NCBI GenBank assembly: GCA_003255025.1
Contig: QANY01008913.1
Coordinates: 62,001-126,000, forward strand
Length of the DNA stretch: 64,000 nt
Direction: 5' to 3'
Source of the DNA: Datisca glomerata
Lineage: Eukaryota > Streptophyta > Magnoliopsida > Cucurbitales > Datiscaceae
In this document: one piece after another, positions 11,466 to 23,722 of the stretch
Position numbering within the stretch: position 1 is the first letter of the stretch
Layout: every line of letters begins with the position of its first letter
The notes under the pieces: generated by a model
Databases searched by the model: none
What the model was told of the DNA's origin: nothing
The model's input: the letters and a program-made list of their open reading frames with translations, nothing else
Program-made: the position numbers and the translations under genes

Positions 11466-13985
11466 CTTTGAATGATTTATTTTTAATTTAAGTTTTAAAT
11501 TATTTAAGTAAATTTTAAAATATTACCAAAATATTGACCACCCATATTCGCCCAGTCCTCAAATACTAACATAAAATATAATGACAGAGTAAGACCTTTC
11601 CCTTACTATATCAATAATGGAAACGTGTTCCTTAGTATCATTTTCAACATCATAAGATCCATTTGAGGAACAACTAAGTGCGCCTTTCTTTCTTCTTGAA
11701 ATAGATCTTTGAAGTGTTAAACACTAACTTTGGCAAGTTCTTCTCGATAAGTGACCAGGCACCAGTTGCATAATCACTCCATTATTGATGTTGCTTTTAG
11801 CCAGATTCAAATTCAAAGTTGTTTACATGAAAGCAAAGAAGATAGTTGTAGGGAATCTATTAGTTAGAGTTTAAGTGATGTAAATGTTGAATATTTTTTA
11901 TGAACTTGTTATATGCCCGACAGACGCACGTGTTTATAATAATTTTGTTTTTACTTTTAATTTAATAAATCTTATATTTAAATCAATTAATTCAGTATTC
12001 ATTTTTAAGATAAAAGCCTAGAGAGTAACATTGATTTTCTAAAATAATATTTTTGTGAGATATATATAAGAAATCAATGATTGATAATGATTATTTTCTT
12101 GCACAACAAATAAGAAAAATACATTGGATAGTTAACATATTTTCTTAGCTTACATGTTTAAATCTAGAAAAAATTTGATATTTGTATATGATAACTTAAG
12201 CCACTAAATTAAACAGTAAAAACACTGACGTAGGCATGTATATAAAAATGATGAGTGAGATGATAAAACAATTCATTAAAATAAAAATGTTTAGTATAAA
12301 AGTGAGATAGAAAAAAAAATGACTCAAAACGATAGTTAGACTTCACCAACTTCTCTTCTTCTATAAGAAGAGGGACTGAAAACTATTGGAGAGGAGAATA
12401 TGTATTTATAAATGAAATGAAACAACGAAGATGAAGATAAATGATATTAATATATAGAGAGAGAGAAATAATATAAGAAATGTTAGAAAATATAACAAAT
12501 ACAATAACAAACCATTCATGAAGAAAATTAATAAAATAACACAATCATACATTAACGAAACTAAGAAATATGTCTTAATGTAAGAAAATTCATGAGATAT
12601 CTAATAATAGAAACACAAAAAGTATTATCAAAACTTACCATTCGATTCATAGTGACGTTAAGAAGAAAAGACAAAATGAAAATAACATACTCAAAATTAA
12701 ATCTTCCGATGACTGAAAGTTGAGATGCTTTTCCGATATTATTGGTGGGAGAGAATAACTTTTTCTGTGTCATTTGAACTTTTTTATAGATTAAAAGATG
12801 AAAGAGGAAAATCGTTTCCTGGCTACTAATAAAAAGGATTTTTCATATCTCTTATGTCATATTAGTGTAATTTTTAATAATAAAAAGTATAACAGAATTG
12901 GGGAAATGAAAATTTTAACGAAATTAAACTTATCTTACATTGTACTTCTACGTTTAATTCATTGAATTTGTCTTACAGCTTTCATAACATGGGTAGAAGT
13001 GAATTATTTTTGTTGTATGTAATTTTTTGATTTAATCAAATTGGTTAATAATTCAATCACTTTTTTGTCGTTATGTAAATTAATAAATAAAAATGAAGGA
13101 ACTAGTGATATTAAGTATAGATTAAAGAAAAAAATTTGCAATGAGTAAAAGATTAACAACAACCTTCCTTTGAGTATGCATAAACTGTGACTGCTAAAAT
13201 ATTATGAATTTTAACGTTGTTTAAGTATGAAGAAGTTATAAGGGAAATTGGCATATATATATATCACTTTCATAGTAGTAAGTTAAAAATTGATATAAAA
13301 GAAATTAAAATAGATAATGACCCTTTTTTAGTTAATTTAGTTGTAAACTTTTATGATTTATCTACAATACTCGTATCTCATGTTTCTACTCAGTTCTTTT
13401 AATTCGGGGACTAATATCAACAAATCAAATTTTTGAAATTAATTTTAAAATATGCAATCACTAATCATTCCTATAACAACTCCTAAATTTATGGAATATT
13501 TGAAAGATGATTTTTAAGTAGATAATTATATAAATGAAATATTTAAAAAAAATATCAAATATTATTTTTAAAAGTCATATTTTAACTGTGATCTATAAAT
13601 TTACACGACTACATTAATTTTGTGAAAAAAGAAATATCACATACTATTTTTCTAAAAATGTATTTTAACAATTACTTTTTAATAGGTAATTTAGAGCGCA
13701 AATACAGAATTAAAAATATAAGAATATGCAAAAGAAAAACTAGGCATAAAATTGAGGTATATCAACAAATTTCACCATTAAATAAAATAAATTGATAATG
13801 GATAAGATAATAATATTTTAGAAAACTAATAATTTTTCAAATCACACCAACTACAAAATGACCATTTATTTAATTACTACTATATTTTTTGGATTTTTTA
13901 ACTTAGTACAATGAAATGGTCTATATGCTAGGATTTCTGAAGTTATAAGCGCCTCTCTTGAAGTAAAAATTATTTATCAGATAAT
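11466..13985. other. AT-rich intergenic DNA between duplicate copies
   Basis: No gene supported. Small open frames at 12561-12773 (minus) and 13217-13402 (plus) lack recognisable motifs and have the AT-driven composition of the surrounding DNA. Confidence 0.55.
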
Positions 13986-13986
13986 T

Positions 13987-14097
13987 TGGGTTGACGCAAT
14001 TGCCTAAGCCCTCACACGCATACTTTAAAAGTAATGAGTTCGAGTCATATTCTCACAATTTCCCATAGAATTATAATGTATTGATTAAAAAAAGTAA
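13987..14097 (+). mobile_element. SINE-like (tRNA-derived) element
   Basis: About 110 bp starting GGGTTGACGCAATTGCCTAAG, with a Pol III B-box-like GAGTTCGAGTC at about 14038-14048. An A-rich 3' end (ATTGATTAAAAAAAG) closes it. The layout matches the element at 28520-28625. It ends exactly where copy B of the segmental duplication becomes alignable with the window start, so whether copy A also has it cannot be seen here. Confidence 0.45.
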
Positions 14098-16760
14098 CAA
14101 CCACTTATCCAGTAACTATTAAATTGTACCATCTCAAAAGTAAGTTAAACATTTAATTATTACACTTAACTTGGTCATTGATACTCTATTATTTTCCATA
14201 ATACCTTCTAAGAATCTCAAAAAATATTTCATAATTCAATACACCCTTTGAAAGAGTCCATTCAAAAAACCACTTGAATGAATTCATTCATAGGTTACGT
14301 TGTGAATTAATAGTATTACATTGAAGCAACCCTTGGACTCAAACTCAAGCAAGCTCGTTTTGCTACATGACAATTAAAAGGGATAATGGAAAAACAATTA
14401 AAATATGAGGATATATTTATCTATCTATACTATATATAAAAGTGTAGAAGTTGAAGAAACGTTTATCGACAATACTACCCCTAATTATTTAGTAAATTTT
14501 CTACATTATTCTTACACTGTACTTATTATTCCTATTATTCATATGTAAGATTTTTTAACTATCTTGTATTTATTATCCCATTTATTCATATGAAAAGTTT
14601 TTTAACTAGTTTGTTTAAATTATAATCCTTAAAAAAGTTTTCTCCTCATTTTTAATTTAAAATATGAAAAGACTGATTACAAGTAAAAAATAAGTCACAA
14701 TTCAACTCAATAATTCTCTAGATAATATATCTTTATTGTATTTTTTTATGTATAAATCTTAAGGACTAACTGTAACCAAAAAATATCAAATTAACCTAAT
14801 ATTACTTCAGTTAATTTTTTTTTCATTTTCATATGTACACTAATATAATGAGCACTAAAAATAATAGTGAAAAAGAAAACTTCATTGATCAAAGGAATAA
14901 AGATATTCTATATGTATAACTACTTACCTTATATTATCTTATTATAGATAAAAGTGAGTAAAATTATTTTTGTACATCTTTATCTTCACATTATTATTAT
15001 TATTAAAATTTATAAACTATCTCTAACTTAATATTAAATGACATCATAGTAATTAAGTTTTAATGATTAATTAATAGACATTGTTTTTTATCTAAAGTTA
15101 TATACTTAATTAATCTTTTAGCATTACATTTTATAATAAAAATTATGACTAATTGTAATTATATATAACAATGATGCATAGTGAGTGAAAGAACAAACTT
15201 CTAAACAATAATTTGATAAAAGAGAAAAAATAATATACAATGGAATTTGAAAAAAATGTATTAATTTACATATTAGACAAATTTCATATACATTTTTTTA
15301 TATTAAGCTTACAATGAAAATGCATATATTAAGAAGAATGAGTTTATAGATAATAATAACATTTATAAAATTTATATTCACGTGCGATGCACGTCTTAAA
15401 AATTAGTTTTTAAAATATGTGAAAATGTAAGACAACAAAGAGACGTGTTTATGTTAGGGGTATAGTTGTAATTAACTATAAAATAATTGGAAAGAAATGG
15501 GAAAAGTCTCAAATTGTGACATTTTATATAGTATAAACTATAGTACATGTGTGGCGCGTGGTTCATAAAGTTACATCTAATAATTTATTGAAAGAAGATT
15601 ACTATGAATATTTATGAGTTTATTATATATGATCATAACAAACAATACAGTTTTAATAATTATAGAAACTAATAGGAGATGAATAGGAAGTAAACTGAAA
15701 AATTAAGAATGTTAATCTCCAAACATTTAGTTTTTCTCTATGATTTGCAAACACGTTAGTTTTGCCATTATCACGCGGAAAATATGTGACTTGCAACACA
15801 AAATAGACATTTTCTTTCTCCATCTAAAAGCACATCTACGTCAATTGATCTTTTTCGTTCACTTGATTCTTGTTTTCTGGTTAGTAACTCGTTCTTCATG
15901 GTGCAGTTGCTCCATAGACATGTAGATCATATGTTCAACTCCTTTATAACGTTCTTTCACAATAATGATTATAGACTAAGTAACCGAAACTTGTCCACTC
16001 AGATTAATGAAAACTAATTGAAAATTAAGAGGCAAAAAACATACTAATTTATTTGAAAATCAAATATAAGAAACAATGTCGTTCCATCTGACAATTTAAA
16101 ATTTGAAAATAATAAAAATGAATAAATAAAATAAACCTATACGTATGACAAAAGAATATGAAAAGGCAAAGGAAAAAACAATAATCCTAACGTTTACTCA
16201 AATTCATAGTGCATGCGATACTTTGAAATGACAAAAACGCATTTTCATTACATATAATAATTGTAATCTCAAAAACCCGTGATGTTTGAATGATAACTTT
16301 TTACAAGTTCATCTCATTTGCAATCTATATAATCTCTCAATTTACAAAAATTTAACAAACACATATATTCCAAGTTGATTACATTTAACAAACACATCAA
16401 TAGATACATGAAAAAAAATTTAGGACATTACTTAGTATGCCCCATTTTCAATCTATATTCAATTCAATTTAAAATTATATTTATTATATTCAATTCGATT
16501 CATTATATTTTTATATGACTCGTAAGAAGATAATCAAGATATTTAGTTTTTATTGACGTATTTTTTTATCATATCATTCTTGTTTTCGGTTGAATGTAGC
16601 CAATGTAGAGTTAGGAATGAGTGGAAGCAATAAGTTCAAAAAAATTTAAGTTTAAGAGGGTAATTCAGGAATAATATGATAAGGGTAATGATAAAATGGT
16701 CTAGAAAATGCCACATCAAATCACCTTTAATATATGCTTATACATAGATTATATATATAT
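14098..16760. other. AT-rich non-coding DNA of copy B
   Basis: Paralogous to about 1-2790. The frame at 15740-15925 is not conserved as protein with copy A (1601-1822). No gene seen. Confidence 0.6.
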
Positions 16761-17966
16761 TTAGTTAAAATATAAAATACACCCTTACACTTTGATCAAA
16801 ATATAAATTATATCCTTATATTTTTCATATTTTTATACCTTTATATTTTGATCAAACTATAAAATATACCTTCAGTAACATTTTTTGGTTAAATCTAATA
16901 AAAAATTAACTCCGTCTATCTTCCTCAATTTCCTCCATTCTGCTACTAAAAAAATTCTGCAAAATTTGTTTTCCCCACACCTGAAGCACCGAAAAAATGG
17001 GTTTTCCCAACACCGAAAAAACCCATGACTGTAAAATGAGTTTTCCACACACCAAAAAAACCCTTGTATTTTTTAAGATTTCATTGCATCTTCTCCAAGC
17101 TAGATCGCATGAAAATGGTTTTCAGGACTTTAGAACAACGTACAGCTTCAAATAAAACTAAGTGAGTTAATAATTTGAATCATGCAAGCATTTGGTAGGT
17201 ATAAAAATTAAATCATGGATCCCTAATGTGGAAGTGAATGGAAAGTGAATCTGAAAGTAAAGTTAGAGAAGGTTATTTGGGAAAAAGTTCTCTCTCACAT
17301 GTTTCCGTTTGGTGGGTTTAATCCTCTCTAACTTTACTTTCTTCACTTTCCATTCACTTTTGCATCACCATTCAATTTCAAAAGACATCATTTCTGAACC
17401 TCTTTTTTGCAACTTCGACTGGTGCATCCCTTGTCGCCATTGCCATTGCTTGTAATTTAACGGCCCGTAAATAAACATCAAAATCAATAACCAGATCATG
17501 ACCATTTCGATCCCATTGGAAATTTTGTTTAAAGAAACTATGAATAACAGTGATAAATAATAGCTACGAGTGTTCAAAATCTTGTTCGCATGACGAAATT
17601 GATTTAGGTAACCTATTTTACTAAAGGGATTGTTTGATTTTCATACAATTAAACAAATCGAACTGGACTTCAAAGGATAACGCTGAACCCATTCCCCCTA
17701 CCCTGTAATTTTAGATTTAGGGCAGTAGCAATAAAGGCTAAAAGTAAAAGTAAAAAAGTACGAAAAATCATTTCATTTAGCTTCCGTGGTATGTTAAGGG
17801 ATGTCAAGCACTACGTGTCTTTTAAGGTTATTTTTAAAAAAAATTCTAATGGAGTATATTTTATAGTTTGGCTAAAATATAAGGGTATAAAATATATGAA
17901 AAAAAAGTGTAGAGGTATAATTTACATTTTGGTCAAAGTGTAAAAATATATTTTAAAATTTCAGCC
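16761..17966. mobile_element. 1.2-kb non-autonomous element with about 113-bp terminal inverted repeats
   Basis: The left end (16761-16869) and right end (17854-17966) are imperfect inverted repeats. For example ACACTTTGATCAAAATATAA on the left corresponds to the complement of TTTGGTCAAAGTGT on the right, and AAACTATAAAATATAC pairs with GTATATTTTATAGTTT. The interior has no open frame of note. Copy A lacks the block between its positions about 2790 and 2830. A target duplication is not clear because the flanks are TA repeats. Class II non-autonomous or foldback type; family unassigned. Confidence 0.7.
17229..17362. repeat. Internal inverted repeat (hairpin) within the 1.2-kb element
   Basis: Arms of about 45 bp: GTGAATGGAAAGTGAA followed by GTAAAGTTAGAGA on the left and the complement CTCTAACTTTAC followed by TTCACTTTCCATTCAC on the right. 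They are separated by roughly 45 bp. It may be a small MITE nested in the larger element. Confidence 0.65.
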
Positions 17967-18011
17967 TATATATTTTTTAGTGATTTCCTTTGAATTTTTT
18001 TAAAAATATTT

Positions 18012-18877
18012 TTTTCGTTACATAACAGAAGGTTTTGTTGGTCAAATTGTAGCTGTTGGGTGATATATGAGCGGTCTAGATCTGAAATGAACAGGAATTA
18101 GAAGAGTTTTTTTGTCATTCAATTAGAACAAATCTGGACCGTTTGATAAATAAATAAATGGTAATGATGTAACCGGATCCTCCCTCGTCCAGGAGGGGAC
18201 CCCGATCTACAAACCCTATCCAATGAAAGCTCTCTCTCTCTCTCGGTACTCCTCTCTCCCTGTGGCCAGCGGGCTGCGAGCCTCACTGTCCGCGGTCTCA
18301 GCTTGAGATCTGCGAGTCACAGAGTCAGTTATCATTTGTTGTCGCATGGCTATTGCCTCCTCCTTTACTGAGTCAGCCATTGTTGACTGCTTTGCTAGCT
18401 TATGTGATTGTGAGTTACGTTTTATGTGAGTTGATTGGTTTCTCAATTATTGTTGCGGGTTTTCGTTATTATTACTCATGTGGGTATAGGGTGTGTTGAT
18501 TATTTTCTATGTTCTGGGTGCAGAGAAGTTAGAACTGTGCGCTGTGGTCTTTTCTTGAAAAATTGAGTTTTGCCTTTGTTGACAGGTAAACAAGATAGAC
18601 TCTAAATACATTTTCTTTTTCTATATTGATTTCCTATCACAAATAAACTCTTTTTTTCGTTTAGGGTACAGAAAGCAAAGAATTTTCCTATACTGGGTTC
18701 TCAGTTTATTTAGCCTAATGCAACACAATGCTTCAGAGGATGTCACGAATGCGGCCCTACCTATGTGATTTTACTTGAACAAGTTTCCAACTTTGTCTCT
18801 TTTAGATAGAGAATCTGATTATTTTTTAAAGAATTACTCGTAGGAATTTGATATGAGAAGTTTGACTATTTTTTAAG
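18012..18877. mobile_element. Copy B-specific 0.87-kb insert of unknown type
   Basis: Alignment with copy A breaks after a TATTTTTT word at about 18005-18012 and resumes at another TATTTTTT at about 18870-18877. A possible 8-bp target duplication is weakened by its low complexity. The insert contains a less AT-rich island (18170-18400) with a CT microsatellite and a 76-codon minus-strand frame (18216-18446) without recognised motifs. No terminal inverted repeat is seen. Confidence 0.45.
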
Positions 18878-18929
18878 CTAATATGTGTATTTGGATAGAA
18901 TACTTTAGCGTACGATTGACAACCATTCC

Positions 18930-20770
18930 CAAAAAAATTTCAGCAAAACTCAGAAAAAGCGAGAACTAACTTCATCATCTTTGTCCAAGTCCATGAGGTC
19001 TTGATGGCATTTTAGCAGTGAACAAAGAGCCAGACTTCAAGAAATATTTATTGCACCACAAAGTCCAAATTGAATCATTTGATTTTGTGAGTCTAAACAA
19101 TTTCCCAAGCCACTTTAGCCACTGCATGATCCCTAGTACTCCCTTTCCATATAGTTCCTTATAACTCTTTCAACCACATGTAAGACCTATTTGGGGAAAA
19201 TGAAAATGTTTGCCCATTAACTCTGGATCCCAAACGAAACATAATTTATTAGTTGCAACCTTCCAGCATATGAAAAACGTTTTGCTTCCCAACTCTGAGT
19301 AATCTTATCTTACAGTCTCCAGGATGTAGTCTTGAACTCAGTAAATAAACTCGCAAGTATTTAACAGGGAAAAGACTAAGTTATAAATCTTTAACTCGTA
19401 GATTATGGCTCTGAATATCTTGTTGGACTCCAAAGAATAACACATGACTTTTCTAAGGGTTAAAAATGCAAACATGATAACTGATGGAAGAAATCAATGG
19501 CCTCCTTAACCAACCATTCAAATGAAACATTCACTTTAGAAAAAATTAAGAGATCATCTGCAAAGAAAACAATAACTATTATAAGTTATTTACTATCAAA
19601 AGAGCGGTCAATGATTGGGAGTTGGATCTAGTTAGCAATCTCATGCAGAAGTTTTAGTCGTACACGTTCAGGGATGATTTGACATATTCGTTAGAATAGA
19701 TAGATTGTCCTAATGGAGTCTTCTCGGTGAAGTCTGTGTTAATAACATTGACAATAGTGCTAGCAATGTTACATATTTTCCTTGGAGATAAATTTGGAAG
19801 ATTAAGGCCCTCCCTAAATGTTCTTTTTTGGTGTGGACTACAATTTGGAATTCCAACCTCACCATCGATGTTCTGAAGAGGAGGGGCTTCTCAATTCCTA
19901 ATAGGTGTCATTTGTGTAGGAAGAAAGAGGAATCAAACGCTCATATGTTTCTTCATTCTACTTTCTCGTTGAAGGTTTGGTACACTATTCTGGGAACTTT
20001 AAACATTTATTAGGTTATGCTAGGAGATCCGCTTAACTTTTTTGGCAGCTGGAAGCATGCTCGTAGCACTTCCATTAAGCTGTCTTTTGGGCTATTATTC
20101 CTTTTGCTTTTTTTTTTGGGGGGGGGTATTTTGAGGGATAAAAATACTAGGATTTTTGAAGGGGGGAGAGAATTCTTTTTGTAAAGTTCTCATGTTTATT
20201 CTCAGATGTCTTCTAGAATGGATTAAGTGTTTGCTCCCAGATTTATATGTTGAAAAAACATGGGTGGAGACCCCGATTTGATCCTATGCTTTTCAGTTTC
20301 TAGCTTAAAACTGTAAATCCTCTTTAGGACTTTAGTGAATAATTAATAGTTGCCTTTTAGCGATAAAAAAAGTTGTTTACATCTCCAATGGTAATTAAAA
20401 CCTAGCATTGTAAAAGTATGTCTTAGAATCACAGTTGAAGCCTCCATTACAAGGATAAAATAAAGGAGATAAGCGGTCTCGTGCCTTATATATATAGCTC
20501 ATCTAAAATACTATTAAGCTCTCCACTCAAATTGATAGAATTGCTTGGAATAGTTATACACTCAATAATCCAATGGTAAAATACATAAGGAAATCTCATA
20601 TAAAACAAGATAGCATGTAGAAACTCCTAATACAATTATATACTTTCATCCAATCAATCATCCTAGCACATCTAGGGGTGTTATACTTCGAAATATACCC
20701 TCTTACAAGTTCATGAGAAAGAAAAACATGATATCCAATCCTTGTCCCAAGTATGAATGCATTCTAACGG
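18930..20770 (-). mobile_element. LINE remnant of copy B (minus strand), interrupted
   Basis: Paralogue of the copy A LINE. The C-terminal RT part at 18940-19290 matches copy A 4220-4680. The FADD region at about 19545-19570 matches 4910-4930. After an inserted LINE fragment (19594-20369) it resumes at 20381-20765, where it matches copy A 4955-5130 and 7500-7850. All frames are broken. Confidence 0.65.
19594..20369 (+). mobile_element. 5'-truncated LINE 3' end with zf-RVT domain, inserted in copy B
   Basis: The plus-strand frame 19828-20013 carries a plant LINE zinc-binding region: WTTIWNSNLTIDVLKRRG, then RCHLCRKKEESNAHMFLHS with the paired CxxC. The insert ends in a short A-run (GCGATAAAAAAA). 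It is flanked by an 11-bp near-perfect target duplication, AAGTTATTTAC (19583-19593) and AAGTTGTTTAC (20370-20380). Copy A has the uninterrupted site, AAGTTGATTAC at about 4945-4955. This fits target-primed reverse transcription after the segmental duplication. Confidence 0.75.
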
Positions 20771-22033
20771 TGAGAGTTTCGGTTTTGAATAATGGGGTCC
20801 CGATTGTTTTTTTCCCAACTACTAAGGGTTGAAGCAAGGTGACCCTCTTTCTCCCTTTTTATTTATATCAATGATGGAGTTATTAAGTATCTTCCTAACG
20901 CAATCTTATTCGAATGGGTGTCTTACGGGTATTCTCCTGGGTACAGAAGGTAGATCTCAATTGATTGCCTCACACCTGTTGTTTGCCGATGATTCTCTAG
21001 TGTTTTGTAAGGACAATGGGAGTAACTTGCTGCATCTCAGATGAATTTTACTGTTATTTGAAGCTGTTTCAGGGCTACGAGTTAATTTGTCAAATAGTGA
21101 AATTTTTACAATGGGTGAGGTTCCAAGACTGCATGTTCTGGCAAATATTTTGTAGTGTCGAGCTGGCAGCTTTCCCACCACCTACTTGAGTTTTCCTTTG
21201 GGTGCTCGTGCGAGGGATCCGAGAATCTGGGACCCGATCATTGAGCGGTTTGACTCCAAGTTGGTTGGAAGGGGCATTTTTTATCCAATGAAGGAAGGTT
21301 AACTCTTCTGAAAAGTGTTTTATCTAATCTTCCTATTTACTTTCTATCTTACATTCATATTCTGTCGTTGATGGCTAATTTGTTAGAGAGAAAGATTAGA
21401 ACTTTTCTGTGGAGAGGAACAGACGAGGGCAAGAAGTTTCATCTGATCAAATGGAGTAAGGTTTGCTTTCCATTGCATATGGGTGGTTTGGGAGTCAATG
21501 GAGTGAAAACTTTTAACAAAGCGCTTATGAGCAAGTGACAGCTTGTGGAGATTTTTGCAGGAGCGTGACAGCTTGTGGAGGAGAGGTGTTGTCGCCATTA
21601 CGGGAGACGAGGTTGATGTTTGGCCCTCATCTTTATCGAGGGGGAGATTTGCTTCTGATTCTTGGAGATTCATATGTCGATGATGGGACATGTTCTCGAA
21701 ACATGTCAGATTCAGAGTGGGGGATGATTCTTCAGTAAGGTTTTGGTCGGATTGCTGGTGCAGTGTCACAATATTAGTTGAAGAGTTTCCTGTGTTGTGT
21801 AGTATCACATTTGACTGAGATGCTAGGGTTAGTTACTTTTCATGAGTAATGAGGGGGCCGTGGTTTGGAACCTGACTTTTAAAAAGCCGTTCAATGATTG
21901 AGAGTTGGAACCAGCTAGCAATCTCATGCAAAAGTTATATTCGTACACACGCAGGTTTGATTTGATAGACTCGCTAGAATGGATGGAATGCCCTAATGGT
22001 GTTTTACGGTGAAGTCCTCTGTCAAGCTTATTG
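20770..22033 (+). mobile_element. LINE reverse transcriptase fragment (plus strand), broken
   Basis: Contains RT motifs KQGDPLSPFLFI (from 20829) and LLFADDSLVF (about 20978-21007). After frame breaks come YFLSLTFILSLMANLLERKI and LHMGGLGVNGVKTFNKALM (about 21330-21540). Its last 150 bp (from about 21885) repeat the first 150 bp of the LINE piece at 19603-19750, so the two pieces overlap in the same LINE family. It replaces copy A's 7850-8580. No target duplication found. Confidence 0.7.
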
Positions 22034-23620
22034 ACGAGAAACAAAATGCAGATCCATCCATCTTCACTTTCACCGAGTAGGATATAACCCGGTCTGAAAT
22101 ATGAAGAATATTTAAGTTAATTCACCACATTCCTTATTTTAAGCCAACCAAATGCGACCATTCCTTATAAAAATTATGTTTTGAATCATCTTATTCAAAA
22201 CGTACTAACAGTTTGATGGAGTTATCAATAAAGATAAGTTATTGATGTTATTGGCTTATTGATGATGCTATTAAATTCACCTGAAATTTTTGAATGATCA
22301 GACTTACCTACAAAATTTAAAGACTCATACATAATACTTAAAAATTTAACTGCACAATAAACACAGCAACAACATATTGTAGTATATAAAATACATGTAT
22401 AAATATGATGTTTAATAAAATAATAATTTTACACTGATCAAGTAATTGATAATATTTTAAGTGATCAAGTACTCTGTCAAGCATTTATAGATTGACGATT
22501 TATGACTCATTAAAATGATTGGTTAACCGATGAATAATTGGCACATCACATAATCTTTAAAACATGGCTGGTATAAAATTACTAAAAAAGAATTTTCTTC
22601 TAAATCTATAATATTAAAACTAAAAACTAAACAAATATGAGAAGTATGTTTCCCCGTCTTCAAGAATAATCTCTAACAAAAAGTATCAGATGGATATGAT
22701 TTATATGTAAAGTAGTAAATAAGTAATATTTTAGGCCGTTTGAAAATATATAAACAATTATTAGCATAACACTTTATTCGAACTTCATATATTAATTTAT
22801 TTTCCAATTTTTTTATTATACTAATACTGTTTATGTAATCTCGAGATAATTCAATCTAAAAGAGAATTCTTTCAACATTCTCCATTTTTTACTAATTATT
22901 TTAGTCTCTCGTGTTCAATTAACCATATTAAATTCATTCTTTTGACCTCATTATATTGTAAAAATTAAGGCAGGACTAATGAGAATGTTCCGCGTGTATT
23001 TTTGGTTGGTATTTTATTATTAATAGAAAAGACATGGAGATTCTCGCTTTTACGATATTGTTGTAGATTTATTATAGTCTCTCATATTCAACTAACCATA
23101 TTGGTTACATCGTCATATACTAATAATTTTAAGTTAATTATCTTGAAAATAATATGGACACAACTTATGAGAATGTTTCACATGTACTTTTGGTGAGTAT
23201 CTAAAGATTTGTAAAAAAGCCATCCGGACAAAATTGTTCGATGATCGTTTCTGCTTGATTCCTCCTTTTAATATTGGGAGAACTATAAAAATGGTCAACT
23301 TTTCAGCTCAAACTCTAAAAATAGTCGGAAATATTTTTTTTGCAAAAATGCCAAAATATGATAAATAATTTATTCACAAATGAGAAATTTTGTAAATAAT
23401 TTATTTACTTGAACCATTTTCAGACATTTTTGTAGTTTTGAGCTTGAAAATTTACTTTTCTTATCATTCATCGTTTAATATTTTGAAGACTGTAGATAAT
23501 AGTAGGTGATGATAGCTTAACATTACATGATTCAACATCTCTCCCTCATTATTATCTTCTTTGACGTAATCAATTTTGTCAACTTCTTAAATGTTTTGAG
23601 TCTGATGCCTTGTTTTGTTC
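22034..23620. other. Non-coding copy B DNA upstream of the truncated F-box start
   Basis: Collinear with copy A 8580-10110. The first about 110 bp are a LINE endonuclease remnant. The rest is AT-rich without a supported gene. Confidence 0.55.
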
Positions 23621-23722
23621 GTGTACAAGAAGTAAGTCGCTTGTTTTGTTTTAGTGTACAAGAAGTAAGTCGCTCATCTCCCTGGGAAAACAAAGATGGC
23701 CAGGAGAAAGAACGAAGCAAAG
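23621..23722 (+). pseudogene. Truncated 5' end of the duplicated F-box gene
   Basis: The leader and ATG (23696) match copy A 10130-10203, giving MARRKNEAK before homology ends at about 23722, where the duplication breakpoint lies. The leader carries a 33-bp tandem duplication (GTGTACAAGAAGTAAGTCGC at 23621 and 23654) that copy A lacks. The second copy sits next to the putative TTTTAG splice acceptor. No F-box remains. Confidence 0.65.

Larger units (their letters stand above)
14096..23722. repeat. Segmental duplication, copy B
   Basis: Direct-orientation paralogue of 1-10203, offset by about 14.1 kb at its start and 13.5 kb at its end. Relative to copy A it has extra blocks at 16761-17966, 18012-18877, 19594-20369 and about 20770-22033. 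It lacks copy A's 2915-4210 and 5131-7494. It begins directly after a SINE-like unit and ends about nine codons into the F-box reading frame, after which the sequence is unrelated to copy A. Confidence 0.85.

Noticed and set aside
12561..12773. 70-codon minus-strand frame
   Set aside because: No recognisable motif, no paralogue, no promoter or splice context.
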